Part shown: positions 1 through 9,636 of the stretch, one piece after another
How the letters are laid out: the number at the start of each line of letters is the position of its first letter
Position numbering within the stretch: the first letter of the stretch is position 1
Assembly: GCF_905171765.1 (NCBI RefSeq)
Contig: NC_053390.1
Span: 584,252,471-584,316,470 of the forward strand
Reading direction: 5' to 3'
Origin: Bufo bufo
Lineage: Eukaryota; Chordata; Amphibia; Anura; Bufonidae
Length of the DNA stretch: 64,000 nucleotides
The notes under the pieces: model-generated
Told to the model about the DNA's origin: nothing
Database searches by the model: none
Seen by the model: the letters and a program-made list of their open reading frames with translations, nothing else
Made by a program: the position numbers and the translations under genes

Positions 1-33
1 GCGTTAACAAGGGCAGACCTCTGCCCATGTTTA

Positions 34-68
34 TACACACACACACACACACAAACACACATACACAC
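34..68. repeat. (AC)n microsatellite
   Basis: An almost pure AC dinucleotide run with a few interruptions. It ends just before the TTA that flanks the first palindromic MITE. Confidence 0.9.
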
Positions 69-589
69 GTTAGGCCAAGTTCACACTTCAGTTGTTTGTC
101 AGTTATTTCCATCAATTATTGTGAGCCAAGAATAGTAGTGAAGCCTACACAGGTGTAATGTTAAAGGTCTGTACTTGTTCTGTGTTTTTGACCTACACCT
201 GGTTTTGGCTCATAATAACTGATAATAATTGACCAAATAACTGAAATGTGAACTTTAGGTGGGTTCACACTAGCGTTAGGGATTCCGTTATGGCTTTCCG
301 TTATAACATGGTTATAACGTAAAATAATGGAATCCATAAGACGGAAGGACGGATCCATTCTTCTGCCCATAGACTTGTATTATGACGGAATGTAAAATGG
401 AAGCCTTTAAAATGCATCCCATTTGCATTTCAGTCCTAATAAAAGTCTATGGGAATCAAAAGGATCCGTCTGGGTCCTGTTATGCAAGACAGAAAGCAAA
501 GTCCTGTTGACAGGACTTTGTTTTCCGTCTTGCATAACGGGACCCGGACAGATCTGTTATGCTTTCCCATAGACTTCTATTAGGACGGA

Positions 590-1375
590 AAGAAAACATA
601 GAAACATAGAATGTGTCGGCAGATAAGAAACATTTGGCCCATCTAGTCTGCCCAATATACTAAATACTATGGATAGCCCCCGGCCCTATCTTATATGAAG
701 GATGGCCTTATGCCTATCCCATGCATGCTTAAACTCCTTCACTGTATTTGCAGCTACCACTTCTGCAGGAAGACTATTCCATGCATCCACTACTCTCTCA
801 GTAAAGTAATACTTCCTGATATTACTTTTAAACCTTTGCCCCTCTAATTTAAAACTATGTCCTCTTGTAGCAGTTTTTCTTCTTTTAAATATTCTCTCCT
901 CTTTTACCTTGTTGATTCCCTTTATGTATTTAAAAGTTTCTATCATATCCCCTCTGTCTCGTCTTTCTTCCAGGCTATACATGTTAAGGTCCTTTAATCT
1001 TTCCTGGTAAGTTTTATCCTGCAATCCATGTACCAGTTTAGTAGCTCTTCTCTGAACTCTCTCCAAAGTATCAATATCCTTCTGGAGATATGGTCTCCAG
1101 TACTGCGCACAATACTCCAAATGAGGTCTCACTAGTGCTCTGTAGAGCGGCATGAGCACCTCCCTCTTTCTACTGGTAATGCCTCTCCCTATACACCCAA
1201 GCATTCTGCTAGCATTTCCTGCTGCTCTATGACATTGTCTGCCTACCTTTAAGTCTTCTGAAATAATGACCCCTAAATCCCTTTCCTCAGATACTGAGGA
1301 TAGGACTGTATCACTGATTTTATATTCTGCTCCTGGGTTTTTACGCCCCAGGTGCATTATTTTGCACTTATCCTT
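590..1375 (-). mobile_element. 5'-truncated CR1/L2-type non-LTR retrotransposon
   Basis: The minus-strand 3' end lies at about 590 and finishes in short tandem copies of ACATAGAA (plus-strand spelling), a tail style of CR1/L2 elements. The copy begins abruptly at about 1375 in the C-terminal part of the reverse transcriptase, as expected for incomplete target-primed reverse transcription. It sits inside the right arm of the palindromic MITE, so it is the youngest of three layers. Confidence 0.7.
686..1357 (-). pseudogene. C-terminal reverse transcriptase fragment of a non-LTR retrotransposon
   Basis: An open frame of 223 codons carries the post-catalytic region of a Jockey/CR1/L2-type reverse transcriptase: PLYRALVRPHLEYC, then the QRRATKLV helix, then a C-terminal stretch ending near WNSLPAEVV. 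In these families this motif order lies after the catalytic FADD box, which is absent because the copy is 5'-truncated. The first ATG is only an internal methionine; recognisable protein extends upstream to about 1373. The frame is undamaged over its length, so the insertion is not very old. It cannot encode an active enzyme. Confidence 0.75.
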
Positions 1376-1588
1376 TTAAAGGCTTCCATTTTGCATTCTG
1401 TCTGGGCATTCCGTTATTTTCCGTTATAACCAAGTTATAACGGAAAGCCATAACGGAATCCCTAACGCTAGTGTGAACCCACCCTTAGCCTTACTGGCAT
1501 AAGAAACAGCGGCTTGTTCTAAATAAGAATTAAAAAATGGTATGTCAACAGGGACAGAATGCCTGCCTGTATTTATACAACACAAGTG

Positions 1589-3462
1589 TTAATTGTCAGA
1601 AGTGAGTTGTTCTGACATTGAACAAGCCTGGAAAAATGTTGCCTTTTGTTTAGGAGCATCAGTAGTACAGTGTGGATGTGGAGAGAGTAAGGTATGTAGG
1701 GGTAATAGTGCCAGCAATAGTAGTGCTAGCAGTATCAGCAGACCATGGAACAGACAAGGCAGTAAGTAGATGTGTGTGCAGCTGTGTTGAGGTAGTGTTT
1801 GGGCCAGTTTGGGCCAGTGTTCCAGTCTGAATGCCCAGAAGTCCATGGATTCATGGAACAGGGTATGCGCCGGGGAAAGGTCAGAGTCCACTGAGGACTG
1901 AACCTGGGCATTTTGACTCTGGTTGGTGATTTGCCTCAGCCTGGCATAGCACATGGAAAAACTGTTCCATCATGTATAGGACTGGCTGCTACTGTGGCTT
2001 CTGCTGCTTGTTGCCATGGAGATATCGGGAGGTGGGTGACTTTGCGAAGTTCTGGAAGCATGGCTATCCGGTAATCATCAGACTGCTTGATGTGAATGAT
2101 ACACCTGTCAGTAAGTAAGCAAGTAAGCATATAGGTTGTCATGCTCCCCAGCGTGCCCTAGGGTCCAGTTATTGCCAGTGCCATCATTTTCATCATCATC
2201 AGCCTTGTCCTGCACAAGCGACTACTCTTTCAGAGGTAACTCCTCATCCTCCACATCATCCTCCATGGGACTTTCTCCATGTGGGTTCCCAACAGCTACA
2301 GAGTGGCCAGCAAGATGCGGAAGCTGTTCTTCTTTTGCCCTCCCTTGTTGCATCAGCATGAACATTTGCTCTAAGGTAATTATCAGAGGGATGACATTGT
2401 TCATGCCGTAGTTGTCCCTACTGACAAATCTGGTGGCCTCTTGGAAGGGCCTGAGTACGCAATGCACAGGTTTGAAGACCTGCCACTACCTGAACTTGAG
2501 ACAAAACATGCTCCCTGCTCAGGTGGCCTTATGCATGAGAAAATCAGTCACCACTTTACACTGCTCATACAGACACTGTAGCATATGCAAGGTGGAATTC
2601 CAGCAAGTTGAAAAGTCATGGATCAAGGTTTGCAATGGCAGACCGTTCTGTCACTGCAAGTCCAGAAGAGCGTTCCTTGCCACATAAGAATGGCTGAAAT
2701 GCCAGGACAGTTTTGTGGACATTGCAAGCACCCTCTACAAGCCACAATAATTTTTCAAAAAGCATTGCACAACTAAACTTATCAGGTGCGTCATGCAGGG
2801 AACATGTGTTATTTCTGCCAAATGAAGTGTGGCCATGATGTTCCTGCCGTTGTTGCTGATCCCCTTGCCCAGTTGGAGTTGGGAAAAGACAGCCAGTGGA
2901 ATGCTGCTTGATGCACTATGGCAAGTGATTGGCTGTGTGGCTTCTCTCGCAGTAACTTATTATATTGACAAGGGAACTGCACTGCATGTAAATGCGGCCT
3001 GGCTGCCGCAAAAGAAACCGGGAGAAGGAGGACACTCTTGTACCGCTAAATAGCAGCCAGTTCTGTTTTCCCACTGTGTTTAAATGTCCATGGCTTATTT
3101 TAATTCTACACATAGTAATGCTTTTGTCTTCTGGCACTATGGAGAAAAACTGACAGACGGGAGACACTCACACAGAGCTCTGTATAGCCTCCGTCGCTGC
3201 CACTGCCCCTACCGTCAACACTGTGGCTACAAGCGCCACTACTAAAACCACGAACAACACAAGGCTCCTCCTCATGGCAGTCCAAAAGCTTACTGTTCTC
3301 ACACAAGTCATCAACAGATAGACTACATTGAGTATCTTCCATAGCACATGGGGTTTTGTTGCAGCTTCTTAGGAAAAAAAGAAGGAATCTGCCGTTTGCT
3401 GTATGAGATAAGTATTTTTTAATTTTAATAGCACAGGCATTTTCACACTCGGCAATGCCCAT
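1589..3462 (-). pseudogene. Ancient hAT transposase relic (hAT-1)
   Basis: Short minus-strand open stretches line up, in order, with the better kept hAT copies elsewhere in the window. Around 2222-2467 the RPFQEATRFVSR and VIPLIITLEQMF segments match the region that reads EITKLVSR and IIPYAFFLERAL in hAT-2. Around 1850-1950 SMDFWAFRLEHWPKLAQ matches the LDYWVCRLDLWPELAQ region before the C-terminal dimerisation domain. The N-terminal half (about 2500-3460) is only weakly recognisable. Many stops and frameshifts separate the pieces. It is much more diverged than hAT-2 and has the same orientation. It could be an older element or a decayed second copy within the 3' part of hAT-2. Confidence 0.55.
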
Positions 3463-3700
3463 GTTTATTTATATTTTTGCTTACCTATTTTTATTTTTTT
3501 GAAAGGGGGGTAATTTGAATTTTTATATATTTGAAAAAAAATTGATTTAAAATGTTTATTTTTATTTATTTTTACACTTTTTTATAGATCCCCTAGGGAA
3601 CTTAAATAGGCATTCATTAAACTGCTTCTCACATAGACCCCAATGCATTAGCATTGGGGTCTATGTGACTTACACTATATTCCTATGGAGACCTGCCATC
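3463..3700. repeat. AT-rich repeat with perfect 16-bp-arm hairpin
   Basis: T-rich non-coding sequence followed by a perfect inverted repeat at 3630-3667 (arms CACATAGACCCCAATG, 6-base loop). No gene seen. It looks like a fragment of a dispersed repeat; the family was not identified. Confidence 0.5.
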
Positions 3701-4016
3701 TATTAGACGGTCAGTGGATAACACTTTTACTGTAGGCCAGTGGAGTATAGGCCCCAAACATTAGGCATTCACCGGACTGAAAAGAACAAGTGATTATGTG
3801 GCTAGAGGTACATTAGGCATTCACTGAATAGCAGTTTTACCATAGGTCAGTACAGGCCCCCAAAATTAGGTATTCACCTGACAGAAAAGAACTAGTGATT
3901 ATGTGTCTGGAGGTACATTAGGCGGTCACTGGATAAAAATGTTACTGTAGGCCACTGGAGTAGAGGCCCCAAAAATTAGGCGTTCATCTGACAAAAAAAG
4001 GCTTTTTATGCCGCTG
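3700..4016. repeat. About 107-bp tandem repeat, three diverged copies
   Basis: The motif TAGGCC/TAGGTC followed by a purine-rich block, AGGCATTCACC-type and GTGATTATGTG-type segments recurs near 3730, 3838 and 3945, a period of about 107 bp. The array ends exactly where the Tc1 element begins (TA at 4017-4018). By position it is probably the 3' untranslated part of hAT-2, whose C-terminal coding relic resumes at about 11036 beyond the Tc1 insertion. Confidence 0.6.
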
Positions 4017-4346
4017 TACAGGGAGTGCAGAATTATTAGGCAAGTTGTATTTTTGAGGATTAATTTTATTATTGAACAACAACCATGTTCTCAATGAACC
4101 CAAAAAACTCATTAATATCAAAGCTGAATATTTTTGGAAGTAGTTTTTAGTTTGTTTTTAGTTTTAGCTATTTTAGGGGGATATCTGTGTGTGCAGGTGA
4201 CTATTACTGTGCATAATTATTAGGCAACTTAACAAAAAACAAATATATACCCATTTCAATTATTTATTTTTACCAGTGAAACCAATATAACATCTCAACA
4301 TTCACAAATATACATTTCTGACATTCAAAAACAAAACAAAAACAAA

Positions 4347-4785
4347 TCAGTGACCAATATAGCCACCTTTCTTTGCAAGGACACTCAAAAGCCTGCCATC
4401 CATGGATTCTGTCAGTGTTTTGATCTGTTCACCATCAACATTGCGTGCAGCAGCAACCACAGCCTCCCAGACACTGTTCAGAGAGGTGTACTGTTTTCCC
4501 TCCTTGTAAATCTCACATTTGATGATGGACCACAGGTTCTCAATGGGGTTCAGATCAGGTGAACAAGGAGGCCATGTCATTAGATTTTCTTCTTTTATAC
4601 CCTTTCTTGCCAGCCACGCTGTAGAGTACTTGGACGCGTGTGATGGAGCATTGTCCTGCATGAAAATCATGTTTTTCTTGAAGGATGCAGACTTCTTCCT
4701 GTACCACTGCTTGAAGAAGGTGTCTTCCAGAAACTGGCAGTAGGACTGGGAGTTGAGCTTGACTCCATCCTTAACCCAAAAAGGC
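4347..4785 (-). pseudogene. Tc1-type transposase, C-terminal part (DD37E)
   Basis: This holds the second half of a DDE transposase: MQDNAPSHAS with the second catalytic Asp, then WPPCSPDLNPIENLW with the catalytic Glu after 37 intervening residues, and a C-terminal KKGGY-type end. Its upstream half lies at 10128-10743, separated by the chromovirus. The open frame runs slightly past 4791 into LTR sequence, but that part is not transposase. Both catalytic residues visible here are intact, so the retrotransposon insertion is the main break. It would cut and paste DNA at TA sites in the nucleus if whole. Confidence 0.85.
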
Positions 4786-4790
4786 CCCAC

Positions 4791-5280
4791 TGTCATGGTC
4801 TTACCTGCTTGCTGCTCTCCTTCGTTTGACATGTGCTGGCGGCCATCTTGGGTTCTGGGTTTCTTGTAGCCTTCCACCCTGCGGCTCCTCCTTCCCCTGG
4901 GAGGAGCTGGATGCCTAGCTCATATATATAGGAGGTCTGTGGCTTCAGTTCCTTGCTTGGTCCTCCTGTGTTCACATGCTTCTAGACTGCTGCTGCTTCT
5001 GGTTCCTGATCCTGGCTTTGTCTGACTACCCTGCTGGTTCCTGATCCTGGCTTCGTCTGACTACCCTGCTGGTTCCTGATCCTGGCTTCGTCTGACTACC
5101 CTGCTGGTTCCTGATCCTGGCTTTGTCTGACTACCCTTCTGGTTCCTGACCTCTGGCTTCGCAAAGACTCTGCTCGGTTTCACCATCCGTTTGGACTTTT
5201 GCTTTACAGCTTTATTTTCAATAAAGCCTTCTTATTTTCACTTATCTCTTGTTGTACGTCTGGTTCATGGTTCCGTGACA
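4791..5280 (+). repeat. 5' LTR of gypsy-1 with four 35-bp internal repeats
   Basis: 490 bp beginning TGTCATGG and ending CCGTGACA. A TATA box (4922-4929) and an AATAAA signal (5220-5225) mark the likely U3, R and U5. Between about 5000 and 5150 a 35-bp unit with the core CTGGTTCCTGATCCTGG is repeated four times with few differences, downstream of the predicted start site, so it would be in the transcript leader. Confidence 0.93.
4922..4964 (+). promoter_or_regulatory. TATA box and predicted transcript 5' end with self-priming complement
   Basis: An ATATATATA box at 4922-4930 is followed about 25-30 bp later by GCTTGGTCCT (4955-4964). This decamer is the exact reverse complement of the sequence just after the LTR (5283-5292). 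If transcription starts near 4952-4955, the RNA 5' end can fold onto the primer site. The distance is right for a TATA-directed start; the start site itself is inferred. Confidence 0.65.
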
Positions 5281-5293
5281 TTAGGACCAAGCC
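5281..5293 (+). promoter_or_regulatory. Primer-binding site, probably self-priming
   Basis: The 13 bases between LTR and gag ATG contain AGGACCAAGC, complementary over 10 bases to the predicted RNA 5' end within the LTR. The TGG start expected of a site pairing with a tRNA 3' end is missing. It starts 2 bases after the LTR and abuts the start codon. Confidence 0.65.
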
Positions 5294-8200
5294 ATGAATT
5301 CTGACGGTACAGGGCCATCCTCGCTACCCACGCTGGTTGCCAGACTTGATCAGCAGGATCACCTGTTGGGTCGGTTCGCTGTGGCGTTGCAAACCCTGCT
5401 TGAACGCACGGCTCATTTCGCTCCCGTTGCCGATGGGTCGGTTGTCGCTCCTGGGCTCGCTCCTACTGCCGCTCCGGTTGTTGCGCCAGAGTCTACCCCG
5501 ACACCTGTTGTTGCGCCTGCGGTGTTTCGGGGTATGACCGGTTCTGCCCCTCTTCCACAGCGCTTTGGGGGAGAGCCAACTCAGTGCCGAGGTTTCCTTA
5601 ACCAGGTGGGCATTTATTTCGAGTTGCTGCCACATGCCTTTCCCACTGAGAGATCAAAGGTGGGCTTCTTGATCTCGCTGCTCTCGGACAAGGCCTTGGC
5701 CTGGGCCAGCCCTTTATGGGAGAACAACAATCCGGTGGTTGCCGAGTTTTCCGGTTTTGTTGCTTCTCTTCGGAAGGTATTCGATGTGCCGGCTCGTGCT
5801 GCCTCTGCTGCGAAGCTCCTTATGTCCATCAGACAGGGTTCACGATCCGTAGCTGAATACGCCATTGAGTTTCGTACCCTGGCAGCAGAGGTGGGCTGGA
5901 ATAATGAGGCTCTGGTCGCTGCTTTCTCTCATGGTCTCTCGGATGCCTTGAAGGATGAGGTTGCAGCTAAGGACCTACCAGTTGAGCTCGAGTCTCTTAT
6001 TTCTTTCCTGATTTTGATTGACACCAGACTCAGGGAGAGACCTTCCTTTAAGGAGAACCTGCGGAGGTCTTCTAACAGATTGGTGCCTACGTTTGCTGTC
6101 CCACCCGTGCCTCCCTCTCCTCCCACGCCTCCTGGGGATGACTTGTCTGGGGGTGAACCCATGCAGCTGGGGTTTGCTCGCCTGTCCGAGGGGGAGAGGG
6201 CACTCCGGAGACGCGAGGGCCGATGCATGTACTGTGGTCTCGGTGGGCATTTTCGGTTGGCATGTCCGAACCGTCCGGGAAACGCTCGTACCCTGAGATC
6301 CTGTCGGGGGCAGATCTTGGGTGGAGTCTCCTCGTCCCCGGTTTCCCGTGTTGACAAACCACTGATCACTGTTGTCCTCTCCTGGGTCGGGGGCTCGGTG
6401 ACGACCCAGGCGTTGGTGGACTCTGGTGCTGGTGGTTTGTTCATTGATAGTGTGTTCGCTGCCGCCAATTCCATTCCTCTGCAGGCTCGAGGTTCCCCAC
6501 TGGCTCTTGAGGCGATAGACGGCAGACCCCTTCTGCCGCCACACGTGACTCATGAGACCCTTCCAGTGGGGATAGCCATTGGTGCCGTTCACAGAGAGTC
6601 GGTTTGCCTCCAGGTTATTTCGTCTCCACACTACTCGGTGGTCTTGGGGTACCCCTGGCTCCAGAAGCATAATCCGACTTTCGATTGGAGATCGGTCGAG
6701 ATCCTCTCGTGGTCACCGCAGTGTGGGGCTAGTTGCATCCATGGGTCTGTCAAGTTGCTGTGTACTTCCTCGGACTCTCTGTTGCCTCCTGAATACGAGG
6801 AGTACCGGGATGTATTCGATAAGGTGCGCGCGGTTGCCCTACCTCCGCACCGCCCATACGATTGTGCCATAGAGTTACAATCTGGTGCCGTTTCTCCTCG
6901 TGGCAAAGTCTATCCACTGTCGGTAGCGGAGAATGAGGCCATGGAGGAGTACGTGAGGGAGGCGCTTTCACGCGGACACATTCGCAAGTCTTCGTCCCCG
7001 GCAGGGGCTGGATTTTTCTTTGTGAAAAAGAAGGGCGGTGAGTTGAGGCCTTGCATTGATTACAGGGGTCTCAATCGCATCACGATCAAGAACGCTTACC
7101 CGATACCCTTGATTTCCGAGCTGTTCGATCGCCTTAAAGGGGCCACGGTCTTTACCAAACTCGACCTGAGGGCGGCATATAACCTGGTAAGGATCAAGGC
7201 GGGCGATGAGTGGAAGACCGCGTTTAACACCAGGACCGGTCATTACGAATCCTTGGTTATGCCGTTTGGGTTGTGCAATGCGCCCGCAGTCTTTCAGGAA
7301 TTCATCAACGATGTTTTCCGTGACCTGTTGCAGCAGTGTGTGGTAGTCTATTTGGATGACATCTTGGTATATTCTGAATCCATGGAGGCCCACATTCTGG
7401 ATGTCAGACGAGTGTTGCAACGGTTACGAGAGAACAAGCTGTTCGGTAAGCTTGAGAAATGCGAATTTCACCGATCCCAGGTAACCTTCTTAGGTTACAT
7501 CATTTCCGCTGAGGGGTTCTCCATGGATCCTGAGAAGGTTTCGGCTGTCTTACAGTGGCCCCAGCCCAGTGGTCTTCGTTCCCTGCAGCGCTTTTTGGGC
7601 TTCGCCAATTATTATCGGAAGTTCATCAGGGACTTTTCCATGCTGGCCAAGCCTCTCACGGATCTGACCAGGAAGGGCAGTAATTCCCAGGTCTGGCCGC
7701 TCGAGGCCATCCGAGCTTTTGAGGCCCTAAAGTCCGCCTTTGTGTCGGCTCCGATTCTGTCGCATCCCAACCCTGGGTTGCCCTTTGTCCTCGAGGTGGA
7801 CGCGTCTGAGACGGGAGTAGGCGCCCTTCTGTCTCAGCGTAGAACACCAGAGGGTCCTCTGCTTCCTTGTGGGTTTTACTCCCGGAAACTGTCTTCCGCG
7901 GAGTGCAACTATCAGATTGGTGACAGGGAGTTATTGGCCATCGTGCAGGCCCTTAAAGAATGGAGGCACTTGCTCGAGGGTTCGGTGGTTCCGGTTCTCA
8001 TCCTGACGGGCCACAAGAATCTGACCTACCTTTCTGAGGCCAAGAGATTGACACCACGTCAGGCCAGATGGGCTCTGTTCTTGTCACGTTTTAATTACGT
8101 GGTCTCCTACCTACCCGGTTCCAAGAACATCAGGGCGGATGCCTTATCACGGCAGTACTCCGAGCTGTCCAGGGAGCAGTCAATTCCGACTTCGGTCATA

Positions 8201-9625
8201 CCTCCGAATCAGATCCTGGCCGCCATTCGCACCAGCCTGACCTCTCCCCTGGGTGAGCAGATTTTGGCGGCTCAATCTGGTGCTCCCTCTGGGAGACCCA
8301 ACGGCAGATGTTTTGTGCCTGAGGAGTTGCGCACTCGGTTGTTGCGAACCTACCATAACTCCAAGACCGCGGGGCATCCTGGAAAGAATCAGCTGTCCTG
8401 GGCTGTTTCACGTCTGTTCTGGTGGCCTTCCCTACGTTCCGACATCGCCGCATATGTAGCGGCATGCTCCGTTTGTGCCCAGAGTAAGTCCCCTCGGCAC
8501 CTTCCGTTGGGCCTTCTGCAACCCATAGCCACCGGGGAGCGCCCATGGTCACACCTGGGGATGGATTTCATTGTGGACCTCCCTGCATCCCGAGGCCATA
8601 CGGTCATTCTCATGATTGTGGATCGGTTTTCCAAAATGTGCCACTGTGTTCCTCTCAAGAAGTTACCCTCTGCACAAGAGTTGGCCACGATTTTTGCCAG
8701 GGAGGTCTTCCGGTTGCACGGTTTGCCTAAGGAGATTGTGTCGGATCGGGGGAGTCAGTTTGTGTCCAGGTTCTGGCGCGCCTTTTGCTCCCAGTTGGGG
8801 ATTCATCTCTCCTTCTCCTCGGCCTACCACCCTCAGTCCAATGGGGCCGCAGAACGATCTAATCAGGCCTTGGAGCAATTCCTTCGTTGCTATGTCTCCG
8901 ATCACCAAGACAATTGGGTTGACCTCCTGCCTTGGGCTGAGTTTGCCAGGAACACGGCGGTGAACTCTTCCTCTGGGACGTCTCCCTTCATGGCCAATTA
9001 TGGGTTCCAACCTGCCGTGTTACCGGAGGTATTCTCTCCCCAGGATATTCCGGCTGTGGAGGATCACCTTTCCGTCCTACGTGCTTCTTGGGTACAGATC
9101 CAGAAGTCCCTTGAGGTCTCTGCGCAGCGCCAGAGACTCCAGGCTGATCGCAGACGAGCGCCTGCTCCTTCCTACCAGGTCGGAGACCGTGTATGGTTGT
9201 CCACCCGCAACCTCAACCTTCGAGTGCCCATTCCCAAGCTGGCGCCTCGCTTTGTTGGTCCCTTCCGAGTGCTTCGCAGAGTAAACCCGGTAGCCTATGC
9301 CCTTGCGCTTCCTCCTGGCATGCGGATCTCCAACGTGTTTCATGTCTCCCTGTTGAAGCCACTGGTGTGTAATCGTTTCACTTCCTCGGTTCCTCGGCCT
9401 CGTCCGGTCCAAGTGGGCAATCGTGAGGAATATGAGGTGAGCAATATCCTGGACTCACGCCTGGTCCGCGGTCGGTTGCAGTTTTTGGTCCATTGGCGTG
9501 GTTATGGTCCAGAGGAGCGTTCCTGGGTTCCCTCCGCAGATGTCCATGCTCCTGCCTTGCTCCGAGCCTTCCACGCACGCTTCCCTCAGAAACCGTTTTG
9601 TGCTCCGCGGAGGAGGGGCCCTTGA
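5294..9625 (+). CDS. Gag-Pol polyprotein of a chromodomain Ty3/gypsy retrotransposon
   Basis: One uninterrupted 1443-codon frame starting at the first ATG after the primer site. Order of domains: Gag capsid-like region (about 80-270); CCHC knuckle at 311-324; aspartic protease with VDSGAG (Asp 376); reverse transcriptase with YLDD at 686-689; RNase H from about 830 (first catalytic Asp 836); integrase HHCC finger at about 1020-1065; integrase core Asp 1091, Asp 1151, Glu 1187 (35 residues between the last two); and a chromodomain at about 1379-1425. Gag and Pol share one frame, as in several chromoviruses. One oddity: the RNase H TDH box reads TGH, with Gly at 906 where the family has its last catalytic Asp. 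It would make virus-like particles and copy RNA to cDNA; the RNase H step looks impaired in this copy. Confidence 0.96.
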   Translation: MNSDGTGPSSLPTLVARLDQQDHLLGRFAVALQTLLERTAHFAPVADGSVVAPGLAPTAAPVVAPESTPTPVVAPAVFRGMTGSAPLPQRFGGEPTQCRGFLNQVGIYFELLPHAFPTERSKVGFLISLLSDKALAWASPLWENNNPVVAEFSGFVASLRKVFDVPARAASAAKLLMSIRQGSRSVAEYAIEFRTLAAEVGWNNEALVAAFSHGLSDALKDEVAAKDLPVELESLISFLILIDTRLRERPSFKENLRRSSNRLVPTFAVPPVPPSPPTPPGDDLSGGEPMQLGFARLSEGERALRRREGRCMYCGLGGHFRLACPNRPGNARTLRSCRGQILGGVSSSPVSRVDKPLITVVLSWVGGSVTTQALVDSGAGGLFIDSVFAAANSIPLQARGSPLALEAIDGRPLLPPHVTHETLPVGIAIGAVHRESVCLQVISSPHYSVVLGYPWLQKHNPTFDWRSVEILSWSPQCGASCIHGSVKLLCTSSDSLLPPEYEEYRDVFDKVRAVALPPHRPYDCAIELQSGAVSPRGKVYPLSVAENEAMEEYVREALSRGHIRKSSSPAGAGFFFVKKKGGELRPCIDYRGLNRITIKNAYPIPLISELFDRLKGATVFTKLDLRAAYNLVRIKAGDEWKTAFNTRTGHYESLVMPFGLCNAPAVFQEFINDVFRDLLQQCVVVYLDDILVYSESMEAHILDVRRVLQRLRENKLFGKLEKCEFHRSQVTFLGYIISAEGFSMDPEKVSAVLQWPQPSGLRSLQRFLGFANYYRKFIRDFSMLAKPLTDLTRKGSNSQVWPLEAIRAFEALKSAFVSAPILSHPNPGLPFVLEVDASETGVGALLSQRRTPEGPLLPCGFYSRKLSSAECNYQIGDRELLAIVQALKEWRHLLEGSVVPVLILTGHKNLTYLSEAKRLTPRQARWALFLSRFNYVVSYLPGSKNIRADALSRQYSELSREQSIPTSVIPPNQILAAIRTSLTSPLGEQILAAQSGAPSGRPNGRCFVPEELRTRLLRTYHNSKTAGHPGKNQLSWAVSRLFWWPSLRSDIAAYVAACSVCAQSKSPRHLPLGLLQPIATGERPWSHLGMDFIVDLPASRGHTVILMIVDRFSKMCHCVPLKKLPSAQELATIFAREVFRLHGLPKEIVSDRGSQFVSRFWRAFCSQLGIHLSFSSAYHPQSNGAAERSNQALEQFLRCYVSDHQDNWVDLLPWAEFARNTAVNSSSGTSPFMANYGFQPAVLPEVFSPQDIPAVEDHLSVLRASWVQIQKSLEVSAQRQRLQADRRRAPAPSYQVGDRVWLSTRNLNLRVPIPKLAPRFVGPFRVLRRVNPVAYALALPPGMRISNVFHVSLLKPLVCNRFTSSVPRPRPVQVGNREEYEVSNILDSRLVRGRLQFLVHWRGYGPEERSWVPSADVHAPALLRAFHARFPQKPFCAPRRRGP

Positions 9626-9636
9626 GGGGGAGGTAC
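9620..9636 (+). promoter_or_regulatory. Polypurine tract of gypsy-1
   Basis: The purine run GAGGGGGAGG lies directly before the 3' LTR and overlaps the gag-pol stop region. It is the expected plus-strand primer site. Confidence 0.8.

Larger units (their letters stand above)
258..1484. mobile_element. Palindromic PIF/Harbinger-like MITE carrying a LINE insertion
   Basis: Long terminal inverted repeats begin GGTGGGTTCACACTAGCG at the left and end CGCTAGTGTGAACCCACC at the right, flanked by TTA (255-257, 1485-1487). The left arm runs to a symmetry centre near 512, where AAGTCCTGT pairs with ACAGGACTT. The right arm is broken at about 590 and resumes at about 1375 because a non-LTR retrotransposon was inserted. 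It is non-coding and would fold into a long hairpin. Confidence 0.75.
73..1490. mobile_element. PIF/Harbinger-like MITE, interrupted by a second MITE
   Basis: The left terminus reads GGCCAAGTTCACAC. The right arm (about 215-254) continues at 1488-1490 after the inner insertion and is its inverted complement. TTA flanks both ends (70-72 and 1491-1493), the target duplication typical of PIF/Harbinger elements. It is non-coding. The inner MITE landed in the TTA of its right terminus, so this element is the older one. Family placement is inferred from TIR style and the 3-bp duplication only. Confidence 0.6.

Noticed and set aside
5324..9578. Minus-strand and alternative-frame open frames across the gag-pol gene
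   Set aside because: Shadows of the 1443-codon plus-strand gene with no independent motifs.
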